Below are positions 32,500 through 42,052 of a stretch of 64,000 nucleotides of DNA, one piece after another. Numbering within the stretch: the stretch's first letter is position 1; the number at the start of each line of letters is the position of its first letter. Location: positions 1 through 64,000 of the forward strand of contig CAYMIN010000001.1 in assembly GCA_964390495.1 (NCBI GenBank). Reading direction: 5' to 3'. This DNA is from UBA11051 sp964390495 (GTDB lineage Bacteria > Armatimonadota > Zipacnadia > Zipacnadales > UBA11051). Below the pieces are notes generated by a model. The model did not search any database and was not told the DNA's origin. It saw only the letters and a program-made list of their open reading frames with translations. The position numbers and the translations under genes were made by a program.

Positions 32500-33843
32500 T
32501 CACTTCTCCTGCTGCGCGGCCCAGAACTCCTTGATGACCGCTGCGACTGCGTCGAAATCCTCACTGCCAGCCTGCTTGTTGAGGCAGTAAGTCACACAGC
32601 CCTGCACCTTCCCCTCGGCCACCAGCTCCAGGATCATGCGCACCTTCGCCGCTATCAGCTCTGCGGTGCCCTCCTCGCCCCAGCGGTCCTGGTACTCGCT
32701 GCGCGAGCCCGACGGCATCACGATCAGCGGCAGATGGAACTTGCCCTCGCCCTCGTAGGCCGGTTTGAACTGTACCGCAAAAGCACCGGCGATGTCCTGC
32801 TCCCATGCGTCGGGGTTACTCAGGTCGGCATCGGTCATCTCAATGCCTTTCAGCCGCAGATCGGAGAAGCGCGCACGCACCGGGTAGTTGCCGACCCCTT
32901 TCCTGTCGAAGACCCCCAGCGCCAGCTTGATCTCCTGCTTCCCGGCCACCGCCTCCGACAGGTCCACCGTTGCCTCGGCATCATCCCGGCCACCCGTGTC
33001 CTGCTCCCAGACCACCTCACCGTCCACGCGGAGTTGCATGACATGGTAGCCTTCAGTAGGCCCGTGGTAGGTGTCGGTGTAGCCAAAGGTCACCGACGCC
33101 TGCCCGGCCTCCGTGACTTTCGCCGTCTGGATGATGAAGCCGCGGTCGCCTGCCTGTGACGGCTTGTCCGAAGGGTAAACGACAGTCACGTTGGCCGGTA
33201 CCAGATACTCGTCATTGAGAAAGGTCAGCGCCCGCTCGATCTCGGCGCGGTCCTTGGGATATGCCGCCACGGTGCCATCAATGATAGGCGCGAGCTTCTC
33301 GACGAAATCGAGGCCGAACTGCCGGTAATACATCAGCGGGTAGAACTTGATGTCGGGATTGACGGCCTTGCCCGCCTCGACCATCTCGCGGGTGTACTCA
33401 AGCGTGAACCGCTCCGGCTTGTCGAAGTTGCCCCAGAAGTCGTCAATGACATAGCCGACTAAGTTATCATACTGCAACGACAGCAGGGCGATTTCCCGCG
33501 CCCAGCGCACATAGTCGAGCTTGAAGGGCTCCGAGTAGGGGAAGCGCCCATTCTGAAAGGCCGTCTCCGAGTGGGGCACCAGATAAGCCCAGACCGTGAT
33601 GCCGGCCTCCTGGGCCAGGGGCAGGAAATCGTGCAGATCGTCCCAGTCGTCGGGGCTGTGCCACATCAGCCACATGTAGGTATTGGCGCCGAGCTCTTGA
33701 AGCCGCTGTACCATCAACTCGCAATCCACATGCCTGTCGGATTTGCGCAGCTCTGCATCGTAATCGCCGATAAAGGGGCCGTCCGCGGCGCTGCTGACCG
33801 CCGCGCCAAGCAGTATGGCCGCAACAACCAGTGCCGCTTTCAT
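32500..33843 (-). CDS. Secreted TIM-barrel glycoside-hydrolase-like protein
   Basis: A 447-residue protein. ATG 33843 begins a signal peptide (MKAALVVAAILLGAAVSSA) after a GGAG site. The next 230 residues resemble a barrel: LQELGANTYMWLMWHS, AGITVWAYLVPHSE, LVGYVIDDFWGNFDKPE with acidic residues on a strand end, and IKFYPLMYYRQFG. A beta-rich module follows (VTFGYTDTYHGPTEGYHVMQLRVDG), then a helical tail. No glycoside-hydrolase family can be named from the motifs. Probably exported. Confidence 0.7.
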   Translation of the reverse strand: MKAALVVAAILLGAAVSSAADGPFIGDYDAELRKSDRHVDCELMVQRLQELGANTYMWLMWHSPDDWDDLHDFLPLAQEAGITVWAYLVPHSETAFQNGRFPYSEPFKLDYVRWAREIALLSLQYDNLVGYVIDDFWGNFDKPERFTLEYTREMVEAGKAVNPDIKFYPLMYYRQFGLDFVEKLAPIIDGTVAAYPKDRAEIERALTFLNDEYLVPANVTVVYPSDKPSQAGDRGFIIQTAKVTEAGQASVTFGYTDTYHGPTEGYHVMQLRVDGEVVWEQDTGGRDDAEATVDLSEAVAGKQEIKLALGVFDRKGVGNYPVRARFSDLRLKGIEMTDADLSNPDAWEQDIAGAFAVQFKPAYEGEGKFHLPLIVMPSGSRSEYQDRWGEEGTAELIAAKVRMILELVAEGKVQGCVTYCLNKQAGSEDFDAVAAVIKEFWAAQQEK

Positions 33844-33903
33844 AGTGCATCTCCTATTCGGGATATCCCCACAGGGTTGCCTCAAACCGCTTGCCTGCTG
33901 GAC

Positions 33904-35085
33904 CTACTCGGCTCGATACGGTTCACGGGGCGGCTCCTGCTGGGGCAGACCCACTACCTCCCAGAAGTTGGTGCCCGTGAACGGCTCGGCGCGCAAATCG
34001 GGTATCGCCAGCGGCTGTCCGCCCAGCTCGGCCGAGCGGTTGGCGATGATGCCCGGCAAGCAGAACTCGATGGCGCGGTAGATGTCAATCGGGGCCGGGT
34101 CACCGTTGAGAATGGCCCTTGTGAAATGGCGGGCGGTCTGGATATCGGTGCCGCCGTGGCCGGCGCTGGTATCGGTACCCCGGTCAGCCGGGCCAATGTC
34201 CACTTTCTGCCAGCCGTCGGCCTCCTCGTGCTCGCGACCAAAGAAGCGGCAGTAGCCCTCATAGCTGAAGTACTCGCAAGCGCCCTCGGTGCCGAACAGG
34301 CGATAACGGTGCTCCGAGGGCCGGCGGGTATTGAGCGTAACCAAGATACGGATCAGGGTGCCCTTGGCGGTCTCAAACAGCGCGAATTGGCCGTCCGAGC
34401 GCAGCGGGGCCTCGGTACAGCGCCACGGGCCGCTGCGGCAGGTTACTGAGACGGCGCGGTCGTCCAGCACCTCCAGCAGCGGTCCCAGGTCATGAGTCAG
34501 GTATTGAATCGGCGGCTGGTCGGCACGCCACACGGGCCGGCAGTCGGTGCGGCCTTCGGCCCGGGCCTGGCTGGGTGTATAGCGCGTGCTGTCCGGAGCT
34601 TCCAGGGTGGTTGGGATATAATGCAGATACTCGGCTTCGGCCAGGGAAATCGGCCCCATGCGGTCCTCGATAAGCCATTTGCGCCAGTAGCGGAGATAGT
34701 CGAGGAAGCAGGAGTTCTCGCCCAGCATATAGGTCATGCCGGTACGCTGGACGGCATCGCGGATAGTGACCAACTCTTGCTCATAGAAGGCGCCCGGCAC
34801 CTCCGAGAGCACATGACAGCCGGCCTCCATAGCCTTGACGGCGGCCGCCGCCTGCTGCCGGCCATTGCAGGCCAACACCACGGCATCGGGCTGCAACTCC
34901 AGCAGATCGTCGAACTCAGTGAGGATCTTGCCGCCGGCGGGTTCCAGCAGCTCGGCCCCGCGCTGCCGACGCAGCTCATACCAGTCGCAAGCGCCGATCA
35001 CCTCAGTTTCTTCGAGGGACAGGAAATTGCGCAAGTGCGTAATGCCTCGGCCCAGACCGAGAATACCGACTTTCAGCTTGTCCAT
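33904..35085 (-). CDS. Gfo/Idh/MocA-family oxidoreductase (EVP variant)
   Basis: A 393-residue protein. The nucleotide-binding start is LKVGILGLGRGITHLRNF. The motif normally EKP reads LSEVPGAFYEQE, lacking the catalytic Lys. GENSCFLDYLRYWRKWL and THDLGPLLEVL follow in the substrate domain, then a long C-terminal region. It is related in layout to the protein at 51585-52832, which has ETS at the same place. It precedes the secreted barrel protein in the same direction. Confidence 0.82.
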   Translation of the reverse strand: MDKLKVGILGLGRGITHLRNFLSLEETEVIGACDWYELRRQRGAELLEPAGGKILTEFDDLLELQPDAVVLACNGRQQAAAAVKAMEAGCHVLSEVPGAFYEQELVTIRDAVQRTGMTYMLGENSCFLDYLRYWRKWLIEDRMGPISLAEAEYLHYIPTTLEAPDSTRYTPSQARAEGRTDCRPVWRADQPPIQYLTHDLGPLLEVLDDRAVSVTCRSGPWRCTEAPLRSDGQFALFETAKGTLIRILVTLNTRRPSEHRYRLFGTEGACEYFSYEGYCRFFGREHEEADGWQKVDIGPADRGTDTSAGHGGTDIQTARHFTRAILNGDPAPIDIYRAIEFCLPGIIANRSAELGGQPLAIPDLRAEPFTGTNFWEVVGLPQQEPPREPYRAE

Positions 35086-35224
35086 TCATGCGCCTCCTGA
35101 TAGGAACGAACTCCTCGTGCACTTCGCCTTCACGGCCCCCTGTCCCTGCCTATACAAAGGACTGGAGCAGGGGCCAGCCGAATAGTGGAAATAGAGTGTT
35201 TAGCAGTCAGAGTGGCGAGCAATC

Positions 35225-36295
35225 ATGAGAACCCCAACGCCAGACAAGCAAGCGGCGCGGTACTATGTCAGCCTGCTGGGCGGGCTGGAAGATGTCGTGG
35301 CCGGCGAGTTGGCCCGGAGGGTGCCTGAGGCCGAGGTCGTCGGGCAGCGTCAGGGCCGGCTGTTTGTTGAATGCGCAGACGGACCGCAGCCCCTGACCGG
35401 CCTACGTAGCATCGAGAATGTCTTCGCCTACGTTGCGGAGTTCGAAGGGCTGAGTTGCAGGCGCGACGGCCTCGCGGAGCTGGAGGAGGCTCTGAGCGAA
35501 GTTGACCTGGGGCCGGCTACGCAGCTTTGGCACCAGCTTCATGGACCGGTGGCAGAGCCGGTGTTCCGGGTTACTGGGACCCGCAGCGGCGAGCATGAAT
35601 ATAACTCGCAGGAGATCGCCGCCGCCGCCGGCTCCGCCATACAAGCCACCTACGGCTGGGCGGTGGACCTGGAGAACTTCGACTTCGAGGTGATGGTCGA
35701 GGTTGAGGAGGAGCACTGTCTGGTGGGCCTGCGGCTGACGCCTGAGGCCCTCCATAAGCGCTCGCGCGTCGTCCACGGCATCGCCTCACTGAACCCCACC
35801 GCCGCCTATGCGATGTGCGTACTGTCGGGGCCTAAGCGCGACGAAGTGGTGCTCGACCCGATGTGCGGCAGCGGCACGATCCTGATCGAGCGCGCGGCCC
35901 TGGGGCCTGCGCGGCTGGTTGGCTCGGACGCCTTCGGACAGGCCATCAGCGAAGCCTGTGTGAACCTGGACGCCAGCGGGGTGACCGCACATTTGATTCA
36001 GGCCGATGCCCGCACCCTACCTTTTGCCTCCGCCAGCGTGGACAAGGTGCTGTGTAACCTGCCCTGGGGCCGGCGAGTGCTTTCCTACCGCTCCATCCGC
36101 CGACTCTACCAGCGTTTCGTGCCTGAGCTGGAGCGGGTGCTGCGTGCTGGTGGCAAGGCTGTGCTTCTAACTACTCAGTGGCGGCTGCTGATGAGCCTGG
36201 TGCACCATGCGCCGAGCCTGGCAATTACCGATGACCGTCTCATCCGTCTCGGCGGCATGAAGCCGCATCTGTACACCATCGCCAAGCAAGGGTGA
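35225..36295 (+). CDS. THUMP-domain RNA methyltransferase (Trm14/RlmL-like)
   Basis: A 356-residue protein. Residues 15-170 form an N-terminal ferredoxin-like plus THUMP region (FRVTGTRSGEHEYNSQEIAAAAG). Residues 190-356 are the methyltransferase: DPMCGSGTILIE at 211-222 binds SAM, and NLPWG at 278-282 replaces the NPPY-type catalytic motif. Such enzymes make N2-methylguanosine in tRNA or rRNA. The protein lacks the fused second methyltransferase of RlmKL. ATG 35225 is the only good start. Confidence 0.88.
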   Translation: MRTPTPDKQAARYYVSLLGGLEDVVAGELARRVPEAEVVGQRQGRLFVECADGPQPLTGLRSIENVFAYVAEFEGLSCRRDGLAELEEALSEVDLGPATQLWHQLHGPVAEPVFRVTGTRSGEHEYNSQEIAAAAGSAIQATYGWAVDLENFDFEVMVEVEEEHCLVGLRLTPEALHKRSRVVHGIASLNPTAAYAMCVLSGPKRDEVVLDPMCGSGTILIERAALGPARLVGSDAFGQAISEACVNLDASGVTAHLIQADARTLPFASASVDKVLCNLPWGRRVLSYRSIRRLYQRFVPELERVLRAGGKAVLLTTQWRLLMSLVHHAPSLAITDDRLIRLGGMKPHLYTIAKQG

Positions 36296-36307
36296 GACCG
36301 GTATCCA

Positions 36308-36347
36308 GGGGACAGTCCCTCTTTCGGGGTTTTGGCACAGCTTCTAG
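36308..36347. repeat. MITE-like element, degenerate right part (copy e)
   Basis: One GGGGACAGTCCC half-site (36308-36319) followed by the conserved TTTGG-CACAGCTTCTAG tail ending at 36347. The second half-site and the left end are missing. The terminal CTAG supplies the stop codon of the large minus-strand gene that ends at 36344. Confidence 0.65.
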
Positions 36348-39300
36348 CCCGCCGGTAGCGCGAGCGGGTCGGGACGGGGTTTGCTGACCTGGCCATAGAC
36401 GGTCAGGCGGGGGATCAGAATGCCGTTGTGGTCGGTGCCCAGGCAGATGCCACCCTCATTGAGCGGCTCGGGATCGGTGTACTCCATAACTACATGGCCC
36501 CAGTGGAGAAGCTCGAGCTTGGCGCCGCGCTTGCGTACCCCTAGCTGCAGCCAGTCGTTATGGATAGCCAGGTTGGGGATGGTGAAGGCGCTGCGCGCGA
36601 CTTGTTTGCCCTGGCGCTCGATGGAGGTGTACTGGTTGCGGTGGCCGCCGACCCGGATGAGGTAGCCGTCGTTGGCCCCGTTGGGGCCGCTGCAAATGCC
36701 GATATGGACATCGCGGAGTTGCTCGTAGTGCTTGCCATCGCCCTGTGGCATCATCCGCGCGGCGACGTAGAAATTCAGGTCGAGATCGCCTGTGAATTGC
36801 ACCTTGCTGGAGGCCTCGGCCAGGCCGCCGCCGTTGTGGCCGCAGTACCAGGTCCACTGCGGCGAGCAGGACCAACGGTTGGTGGTCTCCCAGGTGCCGC
36901 AGTGCTCGATCCAGTCGGTCGGCGCGGTCATGAAGGTATAGTTGCGCGCCCAGGGCGTATAGACCGCCAGGTCTTCGGCGACTAGCGGCCGGCCCTCATT
37001 GGTGATGCCGAGTCGGCACAGCTCGACCTCGGCCCGCTCGCCGTTGGATACCACCGCCGCCTGGCCGTTGACCTCGCCCCACACGCATCCGCCTGTGCGC
37101 CGCAGTGACAGCAGGTAAGGCTTGTTCGCCTCGGCCGAGACGCTAGCGGAGGCCACCTTTTCACCCCGGTGTAAGAGGGTCACGGTCACCGTGGCCTCGG
37201 CCCAGACGCGGTCGCCGATAAGCTGATAGCCGGCAGCGATCTCCTGCTCGCGGGTGAGATACAGGTGGGTGACGGTGTGCTGTTGCTTGAGCGGATGCAC
37301 GCCGACGACCAGCGAGACCGCCCCCGGGAAATAGCCCTGGTGCCAGAAGCGGTTCAGCTCGTCGTGCTCCGGATGCCATGCGCCGGGTCGTCCGGCCCAG
37401 GTGTGGCGGTCAATAATGCCGGCGAAGGCGGGCATGAGCTGGTCAACCATCTCCTCGGTATCCACCAAGGCCCAAGCTCGCGGGGTCCTGAAGTGGGCAG
37501 GCTGGTTGCCCCGCGCATACAATCCGACGCGGCCGACACGCGGGCCCCGGTCGGCCATCCGTATTTCGGTATTACCGTCAACCGCAATCGTCAACAGCGG
37601 CCCCCTGGCGGCGAAGGCCAGCTCGTGCCATTCATCGGGGCTGCCGCCTATGGTTTTTTCGGCCAGGACCTCGCTGCGCTCCCCATCGCTGCAGAACAGG
37701 CGCAAAGCCACGGTCGGATTCTGCCGCACCAGCGCCGCCAGGTAGAGGCTGCCGGTTTCGCTGTAGCGCATATACACGCCGGCGGCCTGGGCGCTGCCGA
37801 TCTTGATCGGGACGCTCATATAGGTATCGGCCTGAGCCTGGTAGGGCAGCAGGGCCTTACCGATGCCGGCTACCTTGCCCGCACCGGCGTCCTGCCACTG
37901 GCCTGTCTCGATTTGCCACAGCGCCGGCTGGTCGTTGGTGCTGGTATATGCCGCCTGCCAGGGGGTGACCACCACGTCATCGAATACCGTCGCACCGCCC
38001 TCCGAATACATCCCGATCGCGCCGCTGCCGGCAGCCTGATCATCTACATACAGCAGCGGCACGTCATCCAGCACCCCGACTAGCGAGCTCCCGGAGGCGC
38101 GAATGCCTAACTTGCACCACTGGCCCTTGGCGATGCTGATGGGAATTCTAGACAGCGTTTCGTTCTTGCCATCGTTGCGCCGCACAAGCTCCAGAGCAGC
38201 CTGGCCCGAACTGCTGTGCGGGTGCGAAAGCCGCAGCAGGTAGTAATTGTCCACATCTTGGTAGTAGAACAGGATGCCGGCCGCCTGGCCGGTGCCCTGC
38301 ACCGAGGCCTGATAGGCGTAGTCCTGCCAGAACCAGTGGCCGGCAGTGGTGATGGCTCGCTCGTTGGAGCTTCCCTGGTACTTGAAGGGATTGACGCCCG
38401 TTTCGGCCTTGCCGGTGCTGACTACGTCCCGCCATTGCCCGCTGACGGTCTCCCACTGGTTGGCGGAGCCTTGCTCGCGCATGAAATCATCAGCAAAATA
38501 GACGGGCGCGGAGGGTTGATAGCCGGCCTCCTCCAGCCCCTGGCACAACACTGCTCCCGACTGCGCTGCACCCGGGCAGGCCGCCAGCGCCAGCTTGCCG
38601 TCAATGTAGCAGAGCACAAGCTGGCGGGCGCTGCGCAGGACAATGTCGGAGCCGGAGGTCATGGGGTCGTCAAGCTTGACCGAGCGCACGGTCGTCGCTT
38701 CGCCTGCAGTGACGCTCTGCAGCGTCACCTGGTCCCGCTCGAGGCTGAGCTTGCGGTAATCGCCGGGGCCCTGGTAGCCGAATAGCACCTCTGCCGCGAT
38801 CTCGGGGGGTAAGGTGCCATAGACCCAGAAATCATCCTCGGCTTCGGCACTCTCCTCCAGGATTTCGCAGGCGTCAGGCACCTCCCGGGGCCTGGCAGTG
38901 TCTCGGGCGGTGACCGCCTCCGGCGCGAATTGCTCCAGATGAGCGGTTAGGAGGTCGTCTTTTTGGACCTCGCCGGTGTAGAAGCGGTCGTGGATCTCAC
39001 CCTTACTCAGGTACTGGAGCAGGTTGATCAGCATTGGCGCGAACTCGTCGCCGCGCAGGCTGAGGCTGAAGCCGACCGGACAGCCGGAGTAAACCAGAAT
39101 ACCCCTGTCCAGATGGCGCATCAGGATCGCCGGAGAGCCGATCTCCTTGCCATCCTTATCCTTCTGGCGGAAATGCTCATCCACCCGCTGGCGTATCTGG
39201 GGACTGATGCCCTGATAGGTGTAACGAGCGATGATGGCGGTGCCGCTGTCCGGCTCGGGAATGATCGAGCAGCCCTGGCGCGAGGCCATCGGCATGACCT

Positions 39301-39760
39301 GGTTGAAGTCCAGGCCCTGGGTTATCGGGCTGATGGCGTCCACGAACTGCAGGTTAGGCACCCGACCGGGTCTCAGGCGCTTGCCGGGGATGGCCGCCTC
39401 GCTGGGCATCGGCAGCATCTCGCTGACCAGACAGCCGCCCTGACGGACATATCGCTCCAGCGGCGTCCAGGCGCTGGCATCACGCTGGGAGCGCACTCCG
39501 ACAATCACACAGTCATACTGGGCGAGCTTCTGGGAGCTGAGGATTTCGGACTCGAGGATGCGTTCGGCCGGCATACCGTGGTGGGCCAGGACGCCCAGGT
39601 AGCCGACGGTCCAGCCGCCGCAGATACCCACCCGCCAAGGCTTGCTCTGCGGCGCAATGATCTCGCCCTGCACCACCGCCGAGGCAGCCACAGACAACAG
39701 CAGCAGGACAACAGCGACCGGTCGCCGTACTACTATGCATCTGGTCGGCAAGTTCCTCAC
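36344..39760 (-). CDS. Very large secreted protein with ThuA/GATase-like and LamG/DUF1080-like domains
   Basis: A 1138-residue protein from GTG 39760. A signal peptide follows (PVAVVLLLLSVAASAVVQG). Residues 40-240 resemble a ThuA/GATase-like fold (WRVGICGGWTVGYLGVLAHHGMP, YDCVIVGVRS, GILVYSGCPVGFS). The rest is a series of jelly-roll-like segments: FADDFMREQGSANQWETVSGQW, FYYQDVDNYYLLRLSH and later WLQLGVRKRGAKLELLHWG, of the LamG/3-keto-disaccharide-hydrolase type. Such proteins bind or degrade polysaccharides. I cannot assign catalytic residues. The stop codon lies in the repeat element at 36308-36347. Confidence 0.7.
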   Translation of the reverse strand: MRNLPTRCIVVRRPVAVVLLLLSVAASAVVQGEIIAPQSKPWRVGICGGWTVGYLGVLAHHGMPAERILESEILSSQKLAQYDCVIVGVRSQRDASAWTPLERYVRQGGCLVSEMLPMPSEAAIPGKRLRPGRVPNLQFVDAISPITQGLDFNQVMPMASRQGCSIIPEPDSGTAIIARYTYQGISPQIRQRVDEHFRQKDKDGKEIGSPAILMRHLDRGILVYSGCPVGFSLSLRGDEFAPMLINLLQYLSKGEIHDRFYTGEVQKDDLLTAHLEQFAPEAVTARDTARPREVPDACEILEESAEAEDDFWVYGTLPPEIAAEVLFGYQGPGDYRKLSLERDQVTLQSVTAGEATTVRSVKLDDPMTSGSDIVLRSARQLVLCYIDGKLALAACPGAAQSGAVLCQGLEEAGYQPSAPVYFADDFMREQGSANQWETVSGQWRDVVSTGKAETGVNPFKYQGSSNERAITTAGHWFWQDYAYQASVQGTGQAAGILFYYQDVDNYYLLRLSHPHSSSGQAALELVRRNDGKNETLSRIPISIAKGQWCKLGIRASGSSLVGVLDDVPLLYVDDQAAGSGAIGMYSEGGATVFDDVVVTPWQAAYTSTNDQPALWQIETGQWQDAGAGKVAGIGKALLPYQAQADTYMSVPIKIGSAQAAGVYMRYSETGSLYLAALVRQNPTVALRLFCSDGERSEVLAEKTIGGSPDEWHELAFAARGPLLTIAVDGNTEIRMADRGPRVGRVGLYARGNQPAHFRTPRAWALVDTEEMVDQLMPAFAGIIDRHTWAGRPGAWHPEHDELNRFWHQGYFPGAVSLVVGVHPLKQQHTVTHLYLTREQEIAAGYQLIGDRVWAEATVTVTLLHRGEKVASASVSAEANKPYLLSLRRTGGCVWGEVNGQAAVVSNGERAEVELCRLGITNEGRPLVAEDLAVYTPWARNYTFMTAPTDWIEHCGTWETTNRWSCSPQWTWYCGHNGGGLAEASSKVQFTGDLDLNFYVAARMMPQGDGKHYEQLRDVHIGICSGPNGANDGYLIRVGGHRNQYTSIERQGKQVARSAFTIPNLAIHNDWLQLGVRKRGAKLELLHWGHVVMEYTDPEPLNEGGICLGTDHNGILIPRLTVYGQVSKPRPDPLALPAG

Positions 39761-39907
39761 TGTCCTACCTAGCCTTAGGGGACACTAGCTCGTTACAGGT
39801 AAAGACGCATCTCCAAGCCCGTCCAATCCGGCCGCATCCTCAATACCTCTGACGCCAATTCTACAGCCTTGTCTTGCCTTCAAGCAACTATCTCAGCAGA
39901 CAGCCTG

Positions 39908-40957
39908 CTATTGCACCAACGCGGCGATCTTGTCGCCGGTCTGTTGGGTCGAGCCCTCGGGGCCGGTAGTGACCGGGATGTCGCCCTCGGCCAGCGCCGC
40001 CTGGATCGCCCGGTCAATCGCCGCCGCCGCCTGCGCCTCGCCTAATTCCTCAAGCATCATCTGCACCGCCGCAATCGCGGCCACCGGTGAGGCCTTGCCC
40101 AGGCCCGCGTGCTTCGGCGCACTGCCATGGATCGGCTCGAACATGGACACGCCCTCCGGATTGATATTGCCGCCGGCCGCCACGCCCATCCCGCCCTGGA
40201 TCATCGCCCCCAGGTCGGTGATGATATCCCCGAACATGTTGCAGGTGACGATGGTGTCATACCATTCGGGATTCTTAACGAACCACATGCAGCAGGCGTC
40301 CACGAAATGGCAGTCGGTCGCGATGTCGGGATACTCCTGCCCCACCTCCGCGAAGGTGCGCCGCCAGAGGTCGTGGCCGTGAGTAAGGACATTGGCCTTG
40401 TCAACCAGCGTCAGGTTGAGATTGTCGTTGCGCTTGCGGCACAGCTCGAAGGCATAGCGGATGATGCGCTCGGTGCCCTTGCGGGTGTATAGCGCCATTT
40501 GGGTGGCGACTTCATCGGGCGTGTCCTTCTTCATCGAGCCGCCCATGCCCACGTACAGCCCCTCGGTATTCTCGCGTACGACCACGAAGTCTATGTCCTC
40601 CGGGCCCTTGCCCGCCAGCGGCGTCGCCACGCCCGGGTACAGCTTGACCGGCCGCAGGTTGACGTACTGGTCGAACTCAAAGCGCAGGGTCAGCAAGATG
40701 CCATGCTCCAGCACCCCGGGAGGCACATCGGGATGACCGACCGCTCCCAGATAGATGGCGTCACACTGAGCCAGTTCGTCCTTGACAGATTCCGGCAGTA
40801 CCTCGCCGGTGCGCAGATAGCGCTCAGCGCCGATGTCGTATTCGACGGTCTCGTATGCGACGTCGTATTTGTCGCCTGCAGCTTTCAGCACTTTGAGCCC
40901 TTCAGCGACCACCTCGGGGCCGATGCCGTCGCACGGCAATACTGCGATTCTGGGCAT
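39908..40957 (-). CDS. Isocitrate/isopropylmalate dehydrogenase family protein
   Basis: A 349-residue NAD(P)-dependent decarboxylating dehydrogenase. ATG 40957 follows GGAGG; the longer frame is unlikely. Signature stretches: IAVLPCDGIGPEV, DFVVVRENTEGLYVG, LVDKANVLTHGHDLWRR with the catalytic Lys, and CNMFGDIITDLGAMIQGGMG with the metal-binding Asp residues. Family members include LeuB, isocitrate and tartrate dehydrogenases; the exact substrate is not readable. No other leucine-pathway gene is near, so a carbohydrate-acid role is possible. Confidence 0.88.
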   Translation of the reverse strand: MPRIAVLPCDGIGPEVVAEGLKVLKAAGDKYDVAYETVEYDIGAERYLRTGEVLPESVKDELAQCDAIYLGAVGHPDVPPGVLEHGILLTLRFEFDQYVNLRPVKLYPGVATPLAGKGPEDIDFVVVRENTEGLYVGMGGSMKKDTPDEVATQMALYTRKGTERIIRYAFELCRKRNDNLNLTLVDKANVLTHGHDLWRRTFAEVGQEYPDIATDCHFVDACCMWFVKNPEWYDTIVTCNMFGDIITDLGAMIQGGMGVAAGGNINPEGVSMFEPIHGSAPKHAGLGKASPVAAIAAVQMMLEELGEAQAAAAIDRAIQAALAEGDIPVTTGPEGSTQQTGDKIAALVQ

Positions 40958-41065
40958 TTGCCTCCAACTCCTCACCTTATCTCATCTATCGTGTAATTCG
41001 TGCATCGTTGCCTGATGCAAAGCTTCGGCCTCAGGGAAAAATCGAACAAATCTTCTAATTTGCTC

Positions 41066-41094
41066 TTGACACGGAATCGGTCGGCCACTATAAT
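41066..41094 (+). promoter_or_regulatory. Perfect sigma70 promoter (TTGACA-17-TATAAT)
   Basis: TTGACA at 41066-41071 and TATAAT at 41089-41094 are both full consensus, separated by 17 bases, in an AT-rich patch. The predicted transcription start is near 41101. It reads into the small frame at 41139 and towards the convergent methyltransferase gene. Confidence 0.85.
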
Positions 41095-41102
41095 CAAACT
41101 AT

Positions 41103-41115
41103 TGTTCGACGAACA
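41103..41115. promoter_or_regulatory. Palindromic operator candidate at the transcription start
   Basis: TGTTCG-A-CGAACA, a perfect 6+6 inverted repeat, sits right at the predicted start site of the consensus promoter. It is in the right position for a repressor. The half-site GTTC/GAAC is reminiscent of LexA boxes, but the spacing does not match the known GAAC-N4-GTTC or GTTC-N7-GTTC forms. Confidence 0.5.
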
Positions 41116-41138
41116 GGCGTTTGAAAGGGCGACTTGTC

Positions 41139-41264
41139 TTGGAACAACTCAGTGATTGCAGCGCAGTTCTCAACGGGTGGGACCTGCTGCTGCTTGTGGC
41201 CTGGATTTTGTTGACCCCCGAACTGGTGGCCAAGGCTCTGAAATCAACGTTCCGCGTGCATTAG
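41139..41264 (+). CDS. Possible 41-residue membrane microprotein
   Basis: A short frame starting at TTG 41139, with AAAGGG 9 bases upstream, reads MEQLSDCSAVLNGWDLLLLVAWILLTPELVAKALKSTFRVH when broken into pieces: an acidic start, one hydrophobic helix (WDLLLLVAWILL) and a basic tail, ending in TAG 41264. It is the only frame behind the perfect promoter at 41066-41094, which supports it. An unusual start codon and lack of homology keep confidence low. An untranslated regulatory RNA is the alternative. Confidence 0.45.
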   Translation: MEQLSDCSAVLNGWDLLLLVAWILLTPELVAKALKSTFRVH

Positions 41265-41289
41265 ACGGACGGCGGGCAAGTCACGGTTA

Positions 41290-42048
41290 CTAGCTGCGGG
41301 TGCAGAGGTAGATGAGCTGGCGCTCGAAGCCTGCGAAGACGGTGCCATCGTACTCGCTGTAGCGCCCTTCTACTACCAATCCGGCGTCAGCCAGCATCGC
41401 CTCGATCTGCTCAGGGCTGTAGAGCCTAATGGAGGCGGTGTGATAGGTCTCGGCGGGATTCTGCGGATTGCTCCAGACACTGTCCAACCGGCTGCCGTCT
41501 TCGTCATAGCTGCAGTGCAGCAGAGCCGGTCGGCCATCAGCCAGAGAGACACTCTGGCGGTACGGTGCGTAGAGTATCTGGAATTTCTTGTTGCGGGTGT
41601 CGAGCAGCAGCTTGCCGCCGGGTTTGAGGCAGCGACTGATTTCGGCCAGTACCGCCCGGTTCTGCTCGTCATCCATATAGCCGAGACTATTGAAGAGATT
41701 CAGTGCTACATCGAAGGCCTGGTCCGCAAACGGCAGCGCTTGAGCCAGCCCGCGCACCAGGCTGACCGGGATGCGGCTGGCAGCGGCCAGACGGCTCGCC
41801 ACCCGCAGCATCATCGCCGAGGCGTCCAGGCCCACCAGCCGATAGCCCGCTTCGGCCAAGGGCAGCAAGTGCCGTCCGTGACCGCAGCAGATGTCGGCCA
41901 CGAGCTGGTCGGTGTGCAGGTCGAGTAGCTGCTTGAGGCCTTGGACTTGGGCGGCAGTCTCCGCCGGCTCCGGGAAGCATGAGAGTGGGAATGAATCCGG
42001 GCTTTCGAAGAACTCGCGCCACCATAGAGGCACTTGCGCCGATCTCAT
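41290..42048 (-). CDS. SAM-dependent methyltransferase
   Basis: A 252-residue class I methyltransferase. Motif I is VADICCGHGRHLLPLAEAGY, then LVGLDAS, FDVALNLFNSLGYMDDE and LKPGGKLLLDTRN. The C-terminal half has an inserted beta region (YHTASIRLYSPEQIEAMLADAGL) typical of the methyltransferase-25/11 type. It follows the response-regulator gene (42053) by only 4 bases on the same strand, so the two are probably co-expressed. The substrate is unknown. Confidence 0.85.
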   Translation of the reverse strand: MRSAQVPLWWREFFESPDSFPLSCFPEPAETAAQVQGLKQLLDLHTDQLVADICCGHGRHLLPLAEAGYRLVGLDASAMMLRVASRLAAASRIPVSLVRGLAQALPFADQAFDVALNLFNSLGYMDDEQNRAVLAEISRCLKPGGKLLLDTRNKKFQILYAPYRQSVSLADGRPALLHCSYDEDGSRLDSVWSNPQNPAETYHTASIRLYSPEQIEAMLADAGLVVEGRYSEYDGTVFAGFERQLIYLCTRS

Positions 42049-42052
42049 CTAC

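Noticed and set aside
41103..41115. LexA box at the consensus promoter
   Set aside because: The palindrome GTTC-GAC-GAAC does not have the spacing or orientation of known LexA sites, so only a generic operator is claimed.
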